This document shows, piece by piece, positions 46,974 through 57,219 of a stretch of 64,000 nt of DNA. Source of the DNA: Dasypus novemcinctus (Eukaryota > Chordata > Mammalia > Cingulata > Dasypodidae); NCBI RefSeq assembly GCF_030445035.2, contig NC_080698.1, positions 6,372,038-6,436,037 of the forward strand. Direction: 5' to 3'. The position numbers were made by a program, and so were the translations under genes. The notes under the pieces are model-generated. The model ran no database searches, was not told where the DNA came from, and worked only from the letters and a program-made list of their open reading frames with translations. Within the stretch, counting starts at the first letter, position 1, and each line of letters begins with the position of its first letter.

Positions 46974-48079
46974 GTAGGTCCCTGCCGGCCCAGGGGAGGG
47001 CTCCCTGGTTGACAGGGCATGAGATGGTCAAGGCCCTCCAGAGCTACGTAGAAAACGGGGGTGGCCCAGAGGGGGCTGGGGCAGGAGAGGATGCTGGTGT
47101 TCCGGGTATAAAGGTCTTTATTACGTTCTCCTGTTTGGAATTGTCAAGCCCCGACATTGTCACAGCAGCTCTTCCCTGCAGCTGCAGCGCTCCGAGGGTC
47201 CGTGGAGCCGTTGTCAAGCCCCGACACTGTCACAGTAGCTCTTCCCTGCAGCTGCAGCGCTCCGAGGGTCCGCGGAGCCATGGGTTGCAGGGCCTGTTTG
47301 GGGGTCAGCTTGCCGGGCAGGCGACATGGTTCGGGAAGACGCCCTCCCCTCCGGCTTGCAGGCTGTCCCCTCTGCCAGGAGCCCCAGGAACCGTGAAGAG
47401 CTCCCCCACCCCCAGAAAAAGCATGTGGCGGAGTGGTGGGAAGGTGGCCGGGCCCGCCTGCCCGTCCTGTCACGTCCCGGGCTGAGCGCCGGGGGCCGCC
47501 CCACGAGCCCTGTGGAGTGTCAGCCGGAATTAAGTGGATTCACCCGTGGAAGGGGAATTAGCCTCATTTCGTGACCCTGTGGGTGGGCAGGACGGGGTGT
47601 GGGGGACACAGCGTGACCCCCTGCCAGCACTGAGGAATTAGGCGGGGTCGTTGTCAGTGGCACCAGGTGCCTGGGGGAAAAGGTGAAGCTGTTTGCTCAA
47701 CAGTTCTAGCCACACATTCCTGACCACAGGGGTAATTTTAAGTTTCCTAGTCGCCACTTAAAAAAGTAAAAAGGAACAGGTGGGATTAATTCTTAAGATA
47801 ATATTTTATTGAACACAATATAGCCAAAATATGACCAACAAGTAATCAGATAAAAAAAAAGATGTTGGGGCATTTTACATCCTGTTTTGGCCTGTCTTCT
47901 AAGTCCGGCGTGTTACACGGAGAGCACAGCTCAGCTGCTATGAGCCACGTCTCCAGGGCTTGCTGGATGCGGGGCGCAGGCTCGGGACGGGGCTGTTTGG
48001 GGGCCCGTGGCCCCGGCCTCCATCCTGCAGCCTGTTTGGTTTTGTTTTCTCTGGACGTTTCTGCCCCCCCCCCCCCCAG
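46974..48079 (+). other. LIMD1: LIMD1 intron 7
   Basis: A 1106-base intron. It contains a 70-bp tandem duplication (47142-47281) and otherwise no recognised feature. It ends in an unusual acceptor in which the pyrimidine tract is an uninterrupted run of 14 C (48064-48077) directly before AG. Confidence 0.85.
47142..47281 (+). repeat. 70-bp tandem duplication
   Basis: Two copies of a 70-base unit starting ttgtcaagccccgaca, with about three differences between them. Each contains ctgcagctgcag. Confidence 0.95.
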
Positions 48080-48217
48080 GACTGCGGCCTGGAGCTCAAT
48101 GACGAGGACGGCCACCGCTGCTACCCGCTGGAGGACCACCTGTTCTGTCACTCCTGCCATGTCAAGAGGCTGGAGAAAGGCCCCTTGTCAGTGGCCCCTC
48201 ACCAGCACCGCTTCTAG
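48080..48217 (+). CDS. LIMD1: LIMD1 last coding exon (end of LIM3, stop codon)
   Basis: The exon starts DCGLELNDEDGHRCYPLEDH and continues through LFCHSCHVKRL to a TAG at 48215-48217: 45 codons plus stop. It completes LIM3 with the fourth ligand of the first finger (DC) and the final cysteines of the second (C...CHSC). The short C-terminal tail EKGPLSVAPHQHRF differs a little from the human EKRPSSTALHQHHF that I remember, so the tail is the least conserved coding part in the window, while the LIM core is almost invariant. The acceptor is a poly-C tract followed by 'ag'. Confidence 0.96.
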   Translation, partial: DCGLELNDEDGHRCYPLEDHLFCHSCHVKRLEKGPLSVAPHQHRF

Positions 48218-51200
48218 CCAGAGCCTCTCACGGACCTGTCGGCAGGCAGGAAGCGGGGGCTTCGCCGTGAGAAATCTGCCAGCGCGTGTCTGGTTGCCCT
48301 GGGGTGGACGTGGAAGGGGGAGGGGGTGGGTGGGTGAGTCGGGTGCCGCTCCTTTAAGCAGGGAGGCGAACCCCTCCCTGGCTGGGACGCGTGTCTTCCT
48401 CCTGCCTTCTCCGCTGCCACACCGTCATCAGATTACTCAGGAAGACGCTGGGCAAGCCCACAGCACGTGACAGCGAGCAGGCAGCAGGAGACCGCATGCA
48501 CCTCCCGGTCCCCTTTGGGAATAGCTGTGCTTCGAAGGGAGAAGTGGGGTGTATTTTGCAATATCCCCTGAAGAGAGAATTCTGCTGCCAGTGGATGCAA
48601 CCCTTCCATTCCCCGTTTTGGAAAACACTTGTACTCAAACACCCCCCGTCCCTACCGTCACCCCCATGCCGTCACACATCCACGCCCAGGGCGTGACTGA
48701 GGACCCCTTCGGCCCCAGAGCGGCCGTTCTCCTGTAGCACGGCTGCGCTGTTGGAGTTGCATTATGGCAAGAGGGCGGCTCTTGCCCGGGACTTGTCTCC
48801 TGGGAGGAATTTACTTGGTGAACTGGACGGAGCCAAGCTTGAAAGAAGCCAGGCAGGGTGTCCTCCTCTCGTGCGTGTCCCCGCAGCTCTTCACTTCCTC
48901 GAGGGCGGTGGGGGCCCTGTTGTGAGCAGGCTTGCTGTGGGAGGACCTGGTGCGGGCGCCAGGCCCCCCTGCCCACCGGTGTGTGCTTTTCTCCACCCCG
49001 GAGCTCTTAAGCCTGCAGCGTTGGCGTGTCCCTGCGGCCCACGTGGGGAACACGCGCGGCTCCTGTAACTTATTTAATAATGGGCCTTCTGGAAGGCCTC
49101 TTTGGAAGCGCCAGAGCCCCCCCTCACTGAGGAGAGTGTGTGTGTGTGAGATCTCCAAGCCAGCAGGGGAGGAGGGGTCTCGGGATCGATGATCTTGCTC
49201 ATTCCACCCGCTTCTCTCTCGCCCAGTTCTCGGCACAGGCGTCACGTTTAAGAGACCGGTAAAAGGTACACTGCTTCTGTCTGTCTGTGTTTCCCTCCAC
49301 CTTCGGTCTTCACACACACAGATACCTCACCTTAGAGCTTCACCCATCGCAGGCTGAGGAGGGACCCGGCAGTCAGTTCGGGCTTGGGTGCCTTCTCAGG
49401 AGTGTTGGGAAATGCCGGCTTCGCTCAGGAGACACTCCTGTGTGTCGGGACCTTGGGCACTTCCCGAGAGGTCAGCCGGGAGCTGCTGCCCTGTGCATTT
49501 CATCGTCTTCGCTCCCCAGGGTGGCAAGGGCTGAAGGGAGCGCCACACACTGGCCAGGTTTCAAGGCCGCCTCTGCACAGAGGAGGCAAAGTTTGCCCTG
49601 CAAGGTGCACTCCTGCGGCCAGAAGTCAGTGTCCCTTGGCATTTCAATTAGAAGTAGCATTAAAAAAAAAGCTGACTGCTGTTTGCCTGCTTTGCAGAGG
49701 GGCCCGTGAGCAGGTGGCAGAAGGCTGGGGACCTATTTGCCATTGTCGGCCAGGCCAGGTGCCCGGGGCCACCTCACCTGGCATGAGCACGAGGCCTGGG
49801 CAGCTGGGGCCGCGCTGCACACGGGCACATGTGGACTCAGACTTTCCTGGGCTTGGTTCCACTTCTAGGCCACACTTGACTCATTTGGTAGCAGCTGCCC
49901 TTAGGAGGCCCACTCCTGGCCCATGGATTGTTTTTCCACTTCATTACACTTTACTGCATGCATTCTGTTGGAATTCTTTGGATGGATGTCACTTTGGCCC
50001 CGGCTCTGGGCTTTCCTCGGTTCCTCTTCCCAGGCTCAGGCTTGTGAAACCAGGAAACCAGGAAGCGCAGGTGGGCCCTGCCATGCGCCTGTCTTCCCAC
50101 CGGGCTGGCGGCGACAGGAAGCCAGCAGCTGTATCTTATCTTGTTTCCCCCAACCTAGGAATGTCTCTGGCTTGTTGGCAGACCTTTGTTCTGCTTTCAA
50201 GTCAAGCAGATTGTCTTGGAGCCATAGGAGTAATAGAGATTTGTTTGCAAATTGGGTAATCAGTAAAAAAATTTGCTTTTCATTTAGGAAATGAATTTTT
50301 TAAAGTGGCCTTGACTGAAGTGCTTCAGGTATCTTGGCAAACATGCCACTGTATAGCAGTGAGGAGGAACAATAAGAACTTCCAAGTGTCCTAGAAATCC
50401 TAGAAGCAGCTTTCTCTCCTTGCCAGCTTCCCTGGAGAGGGCGCATGGGGAGGATTCTGGCACCAGTTTTGTTTCTTGCATAAGCACGCCACTCCTTCTC
50501 AGACCTTGTGTCAAAACCATGAAGAGACGTCCACCTCATATTTTAAACATTCTACAAAATATTAGCCCATTGGAACTACAATGGGTTGTATTTATGCGTA
50601 CCTAGAAAGAAAACAAACATGAGGACCTGGTCAATCAGAGTTAATGCTTGCTTTTAAAGTTGGAGCACATAGGCCTCCTTGAGTTCCCAAGCCAACTGCT
50701 GGCCTTTGGAGAAGAGGAGGTCAACTGCAGCGTGATTCCAGACTTTAAAGCCAGCTTCTCCTTTGCCTCATTTGGCCAGTTGGCTTTTTTCCCGTCCCCA
50801 CCCACCCTCGCTTTGAGACATTCCAAACCTGCTTGGGTGGTCTGAGAAAAGCCAGCCATCCATTTGGCCTGCTGTACCATTCTCTCCGACAAGCTGGTGT
50901 TACTTCCCCATCTGTTGTTGGGTAAATAGTGCTTTTTTTCATCTGTTACCACACAAAGGCACTTGGTCCTATTTAGGTCATCTGTTCCTCTGGTGTGGGT
51001 GCTGCAAAGTCCACTGAGGTGACTCGGGAGAGTCCTGGGTGCCCGATAGGATAACCAAGGGGTGTGGTGACCTTCAAGAGCCATTGTCACCTTGTGTCCA
51101 TGGACACAGCACACTTCCAAAATGAAAAGCAGAAACGTTAGGACGTGAGAGAACTGCTGGGGATCCAGCGTCCCTTGCAGCCCTGGGAAGCGCCCTTTGT

Positions 51201-51605
51201 GCGCCATGTCCCACGTGAGTGCGAGTGGGAGAGCTGCCAGCCTAGGTCGGCCCTACTTAGTGTTCTTCTTACAGCTCAGCCGAGAAACCAAATTCTCTGC
51301 CAGGATTAAGTTCTAATTACTATCTGAATACTACTACTATCTGAAGTAACTTTTTAAAGTAATAGAAAAAAAATGAATAAGAAATATTAGCTACCTATTG
51401 TTCTGAGCCAGAACTGGACAGAGGTGGGGAATTTCCAAATAGTGTATGAGAATTTCACTGTGCAGGGAAACCATTTTCTTCTGTATTTCTAGTTTTACTA
51501 TAAAATTATTCAAAATAGCATTATCATGAGATTATTGAAAATTTTACTGTTACTATAAAATTTTAAAAATATCTTGACAATAAAGCTGCAAAGTTGGTAG
51601 ACTAT
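48218..51605 (+). other. LIMD1: LIMD1 3' untranslated region
   Basis: The sequence after the stop codon has no intron-like signals or young SINEs, unlike every intron here. It becomes AT-rich towards 51.3-51.6 kb, where AATAAA occurs with a GT-rich stretch downstream ('cttcttttgtgtgtgcc' near 51640). A UTR of about 3.4 kb fits the long LIMD1 mRNA. The exact cleavage site is inferred. Confidence 0.7.
51579..51584 (+). promoter_or_regulatory. LIMD1: Likely LIMD1 poly(A) signal AATAAA
   Basis: A canonical AATAAA lies in 'cttgacaataaagctgc'. An ATTAAA variant follows at about 51604, and a T/GT-rich element 50-70 bases further on could be the downstream cleavage-factor site. It is the best-placed hexamer at the end of the repeat-poor 3' UTR. 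Confidence 0.55.
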
Positions 51606-51769
51606 TAAAGTGCTCTCTAACATAATGATGTTTACTGGGTCTTCTTTTGTGTGTGCCTAGTAAGCAGATGGTGCTTTTTGCTAACTGGATTTGGTCGTCT
51701 TTTAGAGCTCTAGATTCTTCAAAAGGAACATATGGGTATGGAGAACTGTTGCAGGCTGAGATCTTACCT

Positions 51770-52130
51770 TACCGGTCAGGACATGTCAGGTTGGCCTGCT
51801 GTGGTTTCATGGATCTTGGCAAGTTATGAGCTGCTTGGTCAGAGACAAAGGACAGTTTATTGCTTACAACAGCAGTAGCCAGAGTCTCACCATCTGTGTG
51901 GGTGCTCCTGGCCCCAGTTCCTACAGGGACCCCTCGAAGAGGGCCAGTGATGCCAGCATGTAGTGGGCTGCGTGATAAGAGGAGCCCCAAACTTAGGAAA
52001 CCCCAACCTTTTATAACGGGCAGTAAGCCTGCCTTTGTTCCAGAGAGACACAATTTCTATCCTTCAAGACCCCTCGATACACGGACATCCTTGAGTAGAG
52101 AGTCTGGCACTCAGGCAGTCAGCACCTGTG
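51770..52130 (-). mobile_element. Probable class I LTR fragment
   Basis: On the - strand a TATA word (GTTATAAAAGG, near 52015) is followed about 150 bases later by a poly(A) word (CAATAAACTG, near 51855) and a T-rich stretch, the layout of a gammaretrovirus-like LTR. Boundaries are not resolved. Confidence 0.5.
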
Positions 52131-52832
52131 ACGCAGGATGTGGAGGAACACAAGGGCAGCTGGGAGCATCATTGGAGCAGGCAGCAGGTTCTTCAGCAGC
52201 GTCTTTCAGAGCTGTGCCGAAGTCGTGGCCATTTTATTTCCTTCCCTTTTTGTCTGTGCTACTGTTTTTTTCTTCTGAGGCTATTACCTAAAAATGAATT
52301 TCTCAGAAGCGAGTGTCCCTCCAGCTTTGAGGCAGCCACATGCAGGAAGGCAGGACTTGCAGAGATACGATGGGGCTGAGTGTGTGGTTGGTGGAGAGGG
52401 CGCAGCTACTTGCCATTTCCGGCTCCTGAGCCTTGTTTTGGACTTCGATTGAGTTCTGTGGCTGCCAGCCAGGTTTGCCAAGGACAAGGAAAAGCAGAGA
52501 GTAAAGGTGCCGATGATCGTGGTGCCTGAAGCTGAAAGTATAGCTTTTCAATCGCTGAAGGAACGCCTATTCTGATTTTACACACACGGGCTGCTCTTTG
52601 TCTAGAACCCTGGTGCTTCAAGCAATGAAAGTTTAATCAGGGAAATGGTCTGGAGCCGTGGGGTGCTGGTAAACTAGTTTTCTGGGGAAAAAATAAAAAG
52701 CCCTCCTTTGCAGTGTTGGCCAGTTTCTATGAGGTAAACACTCACCATGGCCAGTTTCAGTAGCTACATAGCCTAGTATCATGAGGCTGTGAGGAGCTCG
52801 TCGCTGCTCTCTGTCAGAATGTGCACTAGTTT

Positions 52833-53115
52833 TGTATCGCCGCTGTAACGAATGACCACAAACTCACCACCTCATAGCTGTGGAGATGGAAGTGTGACAC
52901 GGGTCTTATAGGGCTGGATCACAGGTGTCAGTAGAGCCGCATTCCTTCTGGCAGCTCTAGGGCAGATTCTACTTTTTGCCTTCAGCTCCTAGAGGCTGCC
53001 GCACTCTGACCTCTGCTGCTATTGTCACACCTCTTGTCTCCCTCTTATAAGGACCCTGGTGATTACACTTCGCCCCTTGGATAATCTGGGCTGATCTCCC
53101 CATTACAATGTGACT
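52833..53115 (-). mobile_element. MLT1-like LTR fragment
   Basis: 'ttttgtatcgccgctgtaacgaatgaccacaaactcaccacctcatag' and 'ataaggaccctggtgattacactt' are antisense MLT1-type words. Confidence 0.65.
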
Positions 53116-54488
53116 GCAACTGAGAGTCAGAGAGTCACTACTATCCTTAATGTATTAACAAGCCAACAAATCTCTAAGAAAAAAAGGAATACATCAAGAA
53201 GAAACTGCTATCATTCACCAGTAATAATTATAAGTAAAAGGTCTATTTTACAGTTATGAAAATAGCAAGGAAATTATTCTTAAATTATAATAACCAGTGT
53301 TGGTTAGCCTGCAAAGAAACAGATGCAGTTAGTGGAAGCAGACAATCTGAAAATAAGTAGTAAATCTTAAAAATGTCCATGCCTTTATACCTGATCATTC
53401 CATATCCAGAAACCTATAAGATACACCATAAATAATTCAACACACCATTTAGTGTTAAATTGGCAACAAGCCAAATTCCCAACACAAAGGAAATGCTTAA
53501 AATATCAGTCATCTAGTTCTCTGATGGGATATCTTCCAAGAATATATAATGATCTTGACAAAAAGCTAAGGGGGCAAAGTTAGAACACCAAGTCATTTCC
53601 AGTACACCCTTAAATTTGGAAAAATACATGTGTAGTTAGGTATATCCACATTAATAAGTGGGGAAGGAAAAAAAAAGTCTGGAAGGAAATAAACCATGTT
53701 AATAGTAATTATCTCGCAATGGATATTCAGGTTTTAAAAGTTGCCAATAAAATTCTGTATTTTCCAAATTGTAACTAATTAGGAGGAAAGCACTTTGTAT
53801 TAGAGAACTTAGTTTTATCAATTCAGTGTTTAGTGGACAGTGGTGGGGGACACAAGCCACTCCCCTGGTTCGAGGCCGCAGGCGCTTTGGGCCCTCTGGG
53901 CCCTCTGGCCTCGGAGCCGCCCCTGTAAGATGAGGGGTAACATTCGGTTACCTGGGGCCTCCTTACTGTAACACCCCGACCCCCCCATTTTAAAGGTTTC
54001 CCTAAGGAATCTGGTGGCCAGAGCGCGCCACGGGCCAGGCCTGCGGATTCCCAGCACGTCGCGGAAAGCGCGGGAAAGCGCGGGAGCGCCCCGCAGCGTT
54101 TCCTGCCCTGCCGCGGATCAGAGCCGGAACCGTCTCATTTTGGTAAACTGAGGCAGCGGCCTTTTTCATCAGTTGGAAGTGGAGGAACCTTTGCACCACA
54201 AAGGAAAAAAAAAGGGGGGGGGGCAATGCTACCTGCGTTTTTGTGTCACCGGGGAGCTAATCTCCGGCCACACCACTCCCCAACTCCAAACGTCCACCTT
54301 CGCAGATGTGCTTTCCCAAACGCACCCCGTTTACAGCGACGCCTGCGTGCGTCGTTAAGAGTGGGGTGCCCACAGCGCCTCAGACAACTCCGAGTTCCCA
54401 CCAGCACGCTGGACGGCCCTTCGGGCACTCGAGCATTCTACTTGAAGGGATTTAATCTTCCGGCCGCTCCTGCAACAGGAGCTGTGGC

Positions 54489-54493
54489 AAAAA
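54489..54493 (-). terminator. RNA polymerase III terminator (T5) of tRNA-Arg
   Basis: On the - strand a run of five T lies ten bases after the tRNA 3' end, seen on the + strand as 'gcaaaaag'. This is the standard Pol III stop signal. Confidence 0.85.
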
Positions 54494-54503
54494 GTGCGCC
54501 GCT

Positions 54504-54576
54504 CGAGCCAGCCAGGAGTCGAACCTAGAATCTTCTGATCCGTAGTCAGACGCGTTATCCATTGCGCCACTGGCCC
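54504..54576 (-). tRNA. tRNA-Arg (anticodon ACG)
   Basis: The - strand reads GGGCCAGTGGCGCAATGGAT and so on for 73 bases, a complete cloverleaf. The acceptor stem GGGCCAG pairs with CTGGCTC (one G-U), the discriminator is G, the anticodon stem TCTGA/TCAGA encloses the loop CTACGGA with anticodon ACG, and the T arm contains GGTTCGACTCC. There is no intron and no encoded CCA, as expected in eukaryotes. The internal A box is at about GTGGCGCAATGG and the B box, seen on the + strand as GGAGTCGAACC, is at 54515-54525. A T5 terminator follows. It decodes CGU/CGC/CGA after A34-to-inosine editing. It looks like a functional gene and not a SINE head, because both stems are perfect. Confidence 0.97.
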
Positions 54577-54985
54577 CCGCACTGTTCGTGACCTCCCAGC
54601 GCCGGCCCATCACGTCCCCGGCAGGCTCGATCCCCGCCGGCGCCCGCTCCGCTCCTGCCCTGGCGCCGAGAGCCTCGTTCCGCGCCCGGCTTCCCGCCCG
54701 GCCTCCCTGCACGCTCCCCGTCCGCCTTCTCCAACACACACACTCCCGAGTCCGCACCGGCGGCCGCACGGCGCGCCGCGGCGTCTCCCACCCCGGCGTC
54801 CAACAGCGTCCCCTCGCGGTCGCCGGGCGCGCACCAAGTTTGTCCGCGGCCGCCTGCCGTCGTCCGCAGCCCGGAGGGGCGGGGCGAGGGGCGGGGCGAG
54901 GCCGGCGCTGCGGCCGCCGGGCCAGGGTGACCGGGAGTGCGGCCGGCGAGGTGGCGGCGGGGCGGGGCCGGCGGGCGAGGAGGAA

Positions 54986-55021
<36 letters not shown>
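54986..55021 (+). repeat. (GGC)12 trinucleotide tract in the SACM1L 5' UTR
   Basis: Twelve uninterrupted GGC units end five bases before the SACM1L start codon. In mRNA this would be a strong G-rich structure next to the initiation site. Confidence 0.95.
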
Positions 55022-55023
<2 letters not shown>

Positions 55024-55026
55024 GGG

Positions 55027-55061
55027 ATGGCGGCGGCCACGGCCTACGAGCAGCTGAAGCT
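55027..55061 (+). CDS. SACM1L: SACM1L first coding exon
   Basis: ATG in a strong context (gcgggATGg) opens MAAATAYEQLKL, the last codon being split by a donor 'gtgagt' at 55062. Human SACM1L begins MATAAYEQLKL as I remember it, so this copy has one extra alanine in the N-terminal run. SACM1L (SAC1) is the integral ER/Golgi phosphoinositide phosphatase that removes the 4-phosphate of PI4P. Its catalytic Sac domain and two C-terminal membrane segments are encoded by later exons outside the window. The position downstream of LIMD1, the CpG island and the splice site all agree. I did not find exon 2 (expected to begin with HITPEKF) before 64000. Confidence 0.93.
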
Positions 55062-57219
55062 GTGAGTGCCGCGGGCCCGAGGCTGTTGGCGGGGCCCGAG
55101 GAGCGACGGGGGCGCGCCGCCGGCGCCGGGGAGGGCGCGCGGCCTGGGCGGGGGGCGCGGCGGGAGCCCCGCGCCCGGCTCGCGTGCCCGGCGCGGGCGC
55201 CCCGAGGCGGGCCCGGGGCACCCGGGGTGCGGGCGGGAGGGGCTCGCCGGGCCTCCCCCGCGCCTCGGGCCTGGGCTCCCGCGGCGGGCGAGGGCGCGGG
55301 CCAGGGCGCAGCCTCCGCAGCGCGCGGGGCCGCCTTCCGCCGCGGCCGTGCGGGGCGCGCCGCCCCGCTTTCCTTCCTGCCTGGGCGGCTCTCCTCTAGG
55401 GCTCACCTGGGAAACAGAGTTTCTTTTGCTAGTAGACGCACCCGGAAGAGAGTTTCCTCTTGTTTTAAATGGACGCGTAGCAGTGCGTGGAGTGAGGAGG
55501 GACACGCCTTTTCCAGGTCGCAGGCTGTGCGCGCGGAGGTCTGCATCGAGAGCGCGGGCATCCCGAGGCCCTCAGGGTATTTACTTTGCCTTAAGTTTTG
55601 TCCAGCTGCGGCACAAAGCAGGTTCTGGAATCCGAGTGGACAGCCCGAGGCCGATCTTGAGGATCTTGGCACTGTAGGTTTATTTTTCGGTGAAGCCAAG
55701 TTCTTGAGGCTTTGAGAAATAGTCTCTGGTTGTTAAGAGTTGAGAAATAGGCATTTGTAAGGCTTTTGGCTTGCCCTGGATAAACAAAAACATATATTTC
55801 CCGTACCGTTACCACCAGCCCTCGCACTTTTCATGCCTCTGCTTTAAGCATATCCTTGGAATAGCTGTTTTATTTACTTCTTTCGTGTTTAATGTTTTAC
55901 CTCTAGGCTGCTGGAAAATCCATTGGCCATAGCCTGGGAATGTCTCTGGCAGCAGAAACGAACACAATTTTTGAGAAACGTGTCCAAAATATCTCTTGGT
56001 ATGAAAATATCACGTTTTCTTTGCAAAGAAATGAGGCCATCAAAATGTGGCTTGGGCACTTTCTTATGCTCCCCAGACAACTCACTAGTAACTTTCTGGA
56101 AGTTTCCTTGTAAAGTTAGGGGTGTAAAATTGGAAGTGAGGTCACCTACTTGACATGGACTCTTTTGTAGATGATTACTTTTTCTTCAGCCCCCTCCCTC
56201 TCTCACTTCTGTTCACTGTCATGCTCTTTGAGAATCCCAGTGGCACAGTTCCTGCACATTTTCCTCCCCTTGTTTGCTTTTTCTCTCTCAGTTCCCCTTT
56301 GCAAAGTAATAACCTTGGTGGTGAATGAGTTGAAGCTCATTCTTTGAGGAGAGTACTGGCCAGGACAATGTCATGTGTGCTCTGCTGGGTAACTGGGATA
56401 TTGTTGTAGATGTGATAGTCACAGAAGGGGAGTTAATGTGATCCTACACCACGTCTCAAATGTGTTTAAGGAATATGGAGCCTTGGCTTCAGGCAGCTCA
56501 GTGTTAGGTTACAGAAAACAGCTGAATTTTCTTGTGGCAAAGACTGAATGGGATGGAGAACTTGAGAGTAATGCTTATTGTTTTCAAGCTGCCAGGGCAT
56601 GAAATATCATTCCAAACCTCCAAAAGAAAAAAAAAATAAAAAAATAGGAAGAAAGGAAGAAAAAAAATGTTTTGTATCCGTAAAAGAGGAAAAGGAAATT
56701 TCTCTCTTAAGTGATGATACTTTTGTATTGATTTTTATGAGAAGTGGAAACTGTGAATCTGTGTTGGTGAAAAGCAAACAAAAACTAGGGTTACATGAAA
56801 GCCATTCCTTAATTTTCAGTCCTTAACTTTCTTTACCTCAACTTTTTTGAGTGCTTCTGTAAATGTGAAGATACAACTTTTTTGCAACTTTGTTTTTCTT
56901 TACCAAGGGGTTTGCCCATTAATTTGTTCTTCAGCGCTTTCTATTCTGAGGCATGTGGTTCAAGGTTTTAGATAGGGACTCCGAACCACAGAGTGTTCTT
57001 TTTTGGTTGCCTTTGGAGGTGGAAGTGTATTCTGACCTTTATATAAGAATTAGACAAAAGGCATAACCATTTTTAAATACATGCCTAGAGATATGTTTTA
57101 AGAAATATCCACACAAAGGAGATAGTTCGATTATTTACAAAAGTATTGCTGCTGGGTTTATTTAAATGAAGTGCTTGGGATTTTAAATAATAAATTGTTC
57201 CCCTTTTTGCCATACTTTT

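Larger units (their letters stand above)
1..51605 (+). other. LIMD1: LIMD1 gene, 3' part (intron 1 to 3' end)
   Basis: Seven coding exons on the + strand join with compatible phases into 206 codons plus a stop. They encode three LIM domains and end in the tail HVKRLEKGPLSVAPHQHRF, which is LIMD1-like. Human LIMD1, as I recall it, has 676 residues with the LIM region starting near residue 470, so 206 residues fit the missing N-terminal exon exactly. LIMD1 is a member of the Ajuba/zyxin family: a scaffold moving between adhesion sites, cytoplasm and nucleus, known to bind RB1, Argonaute/miRISC, the PHD-VHL complex and LATS kinases. The downstream neighbour SACM1L supports LIMD1 over the paralogues AJUBA and WTIP. 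The promoter and exon 1, which encodes the unstructured N-terminal two thirds, lie outside the window. The 3' limit is set by the poly(A) signal at 51579 and is inferred. Confidence 0.95.
51626..54488. other. Intergenic stretch between LIMD1 and tRNA-Arg
   Basis: Apart from the two LTR fragments at 51770-52130 and 52833-53115 I see no gene. The part at 53120-53830 is AT-rich. From 53900 on GC rises towards the SACM1L CpG island. Confidence 0.7.
54560..55440 (+). promoter_or_regulatory. SACM1L: CpG island and promoter of SACM1L
   Basis: Dense CpG and GC boxes ('ggggcggggcgagg' repeated near 54875-54900) surround the first exon of SACM1L and reach the tRNA-Arg gene on the other side. No TATA box is evident. 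This is the usual form of a housekeeping promoter. The transcription start is not visible from sequence; it probably lies between about 54850 and 54985. Confidence 0.75.

Noticed and set aside
54588-55715. A 375-codon open frame on the + strand over the SACM1L promoter
   Set aside because: It is an effect of extreme GC content (few stop codons). It crosses the tRNA-side promoter, the GGC tract and the SACM1L splice donor in a different frame, and has arginine/alanine-rich low-complexity sequence with no domain.
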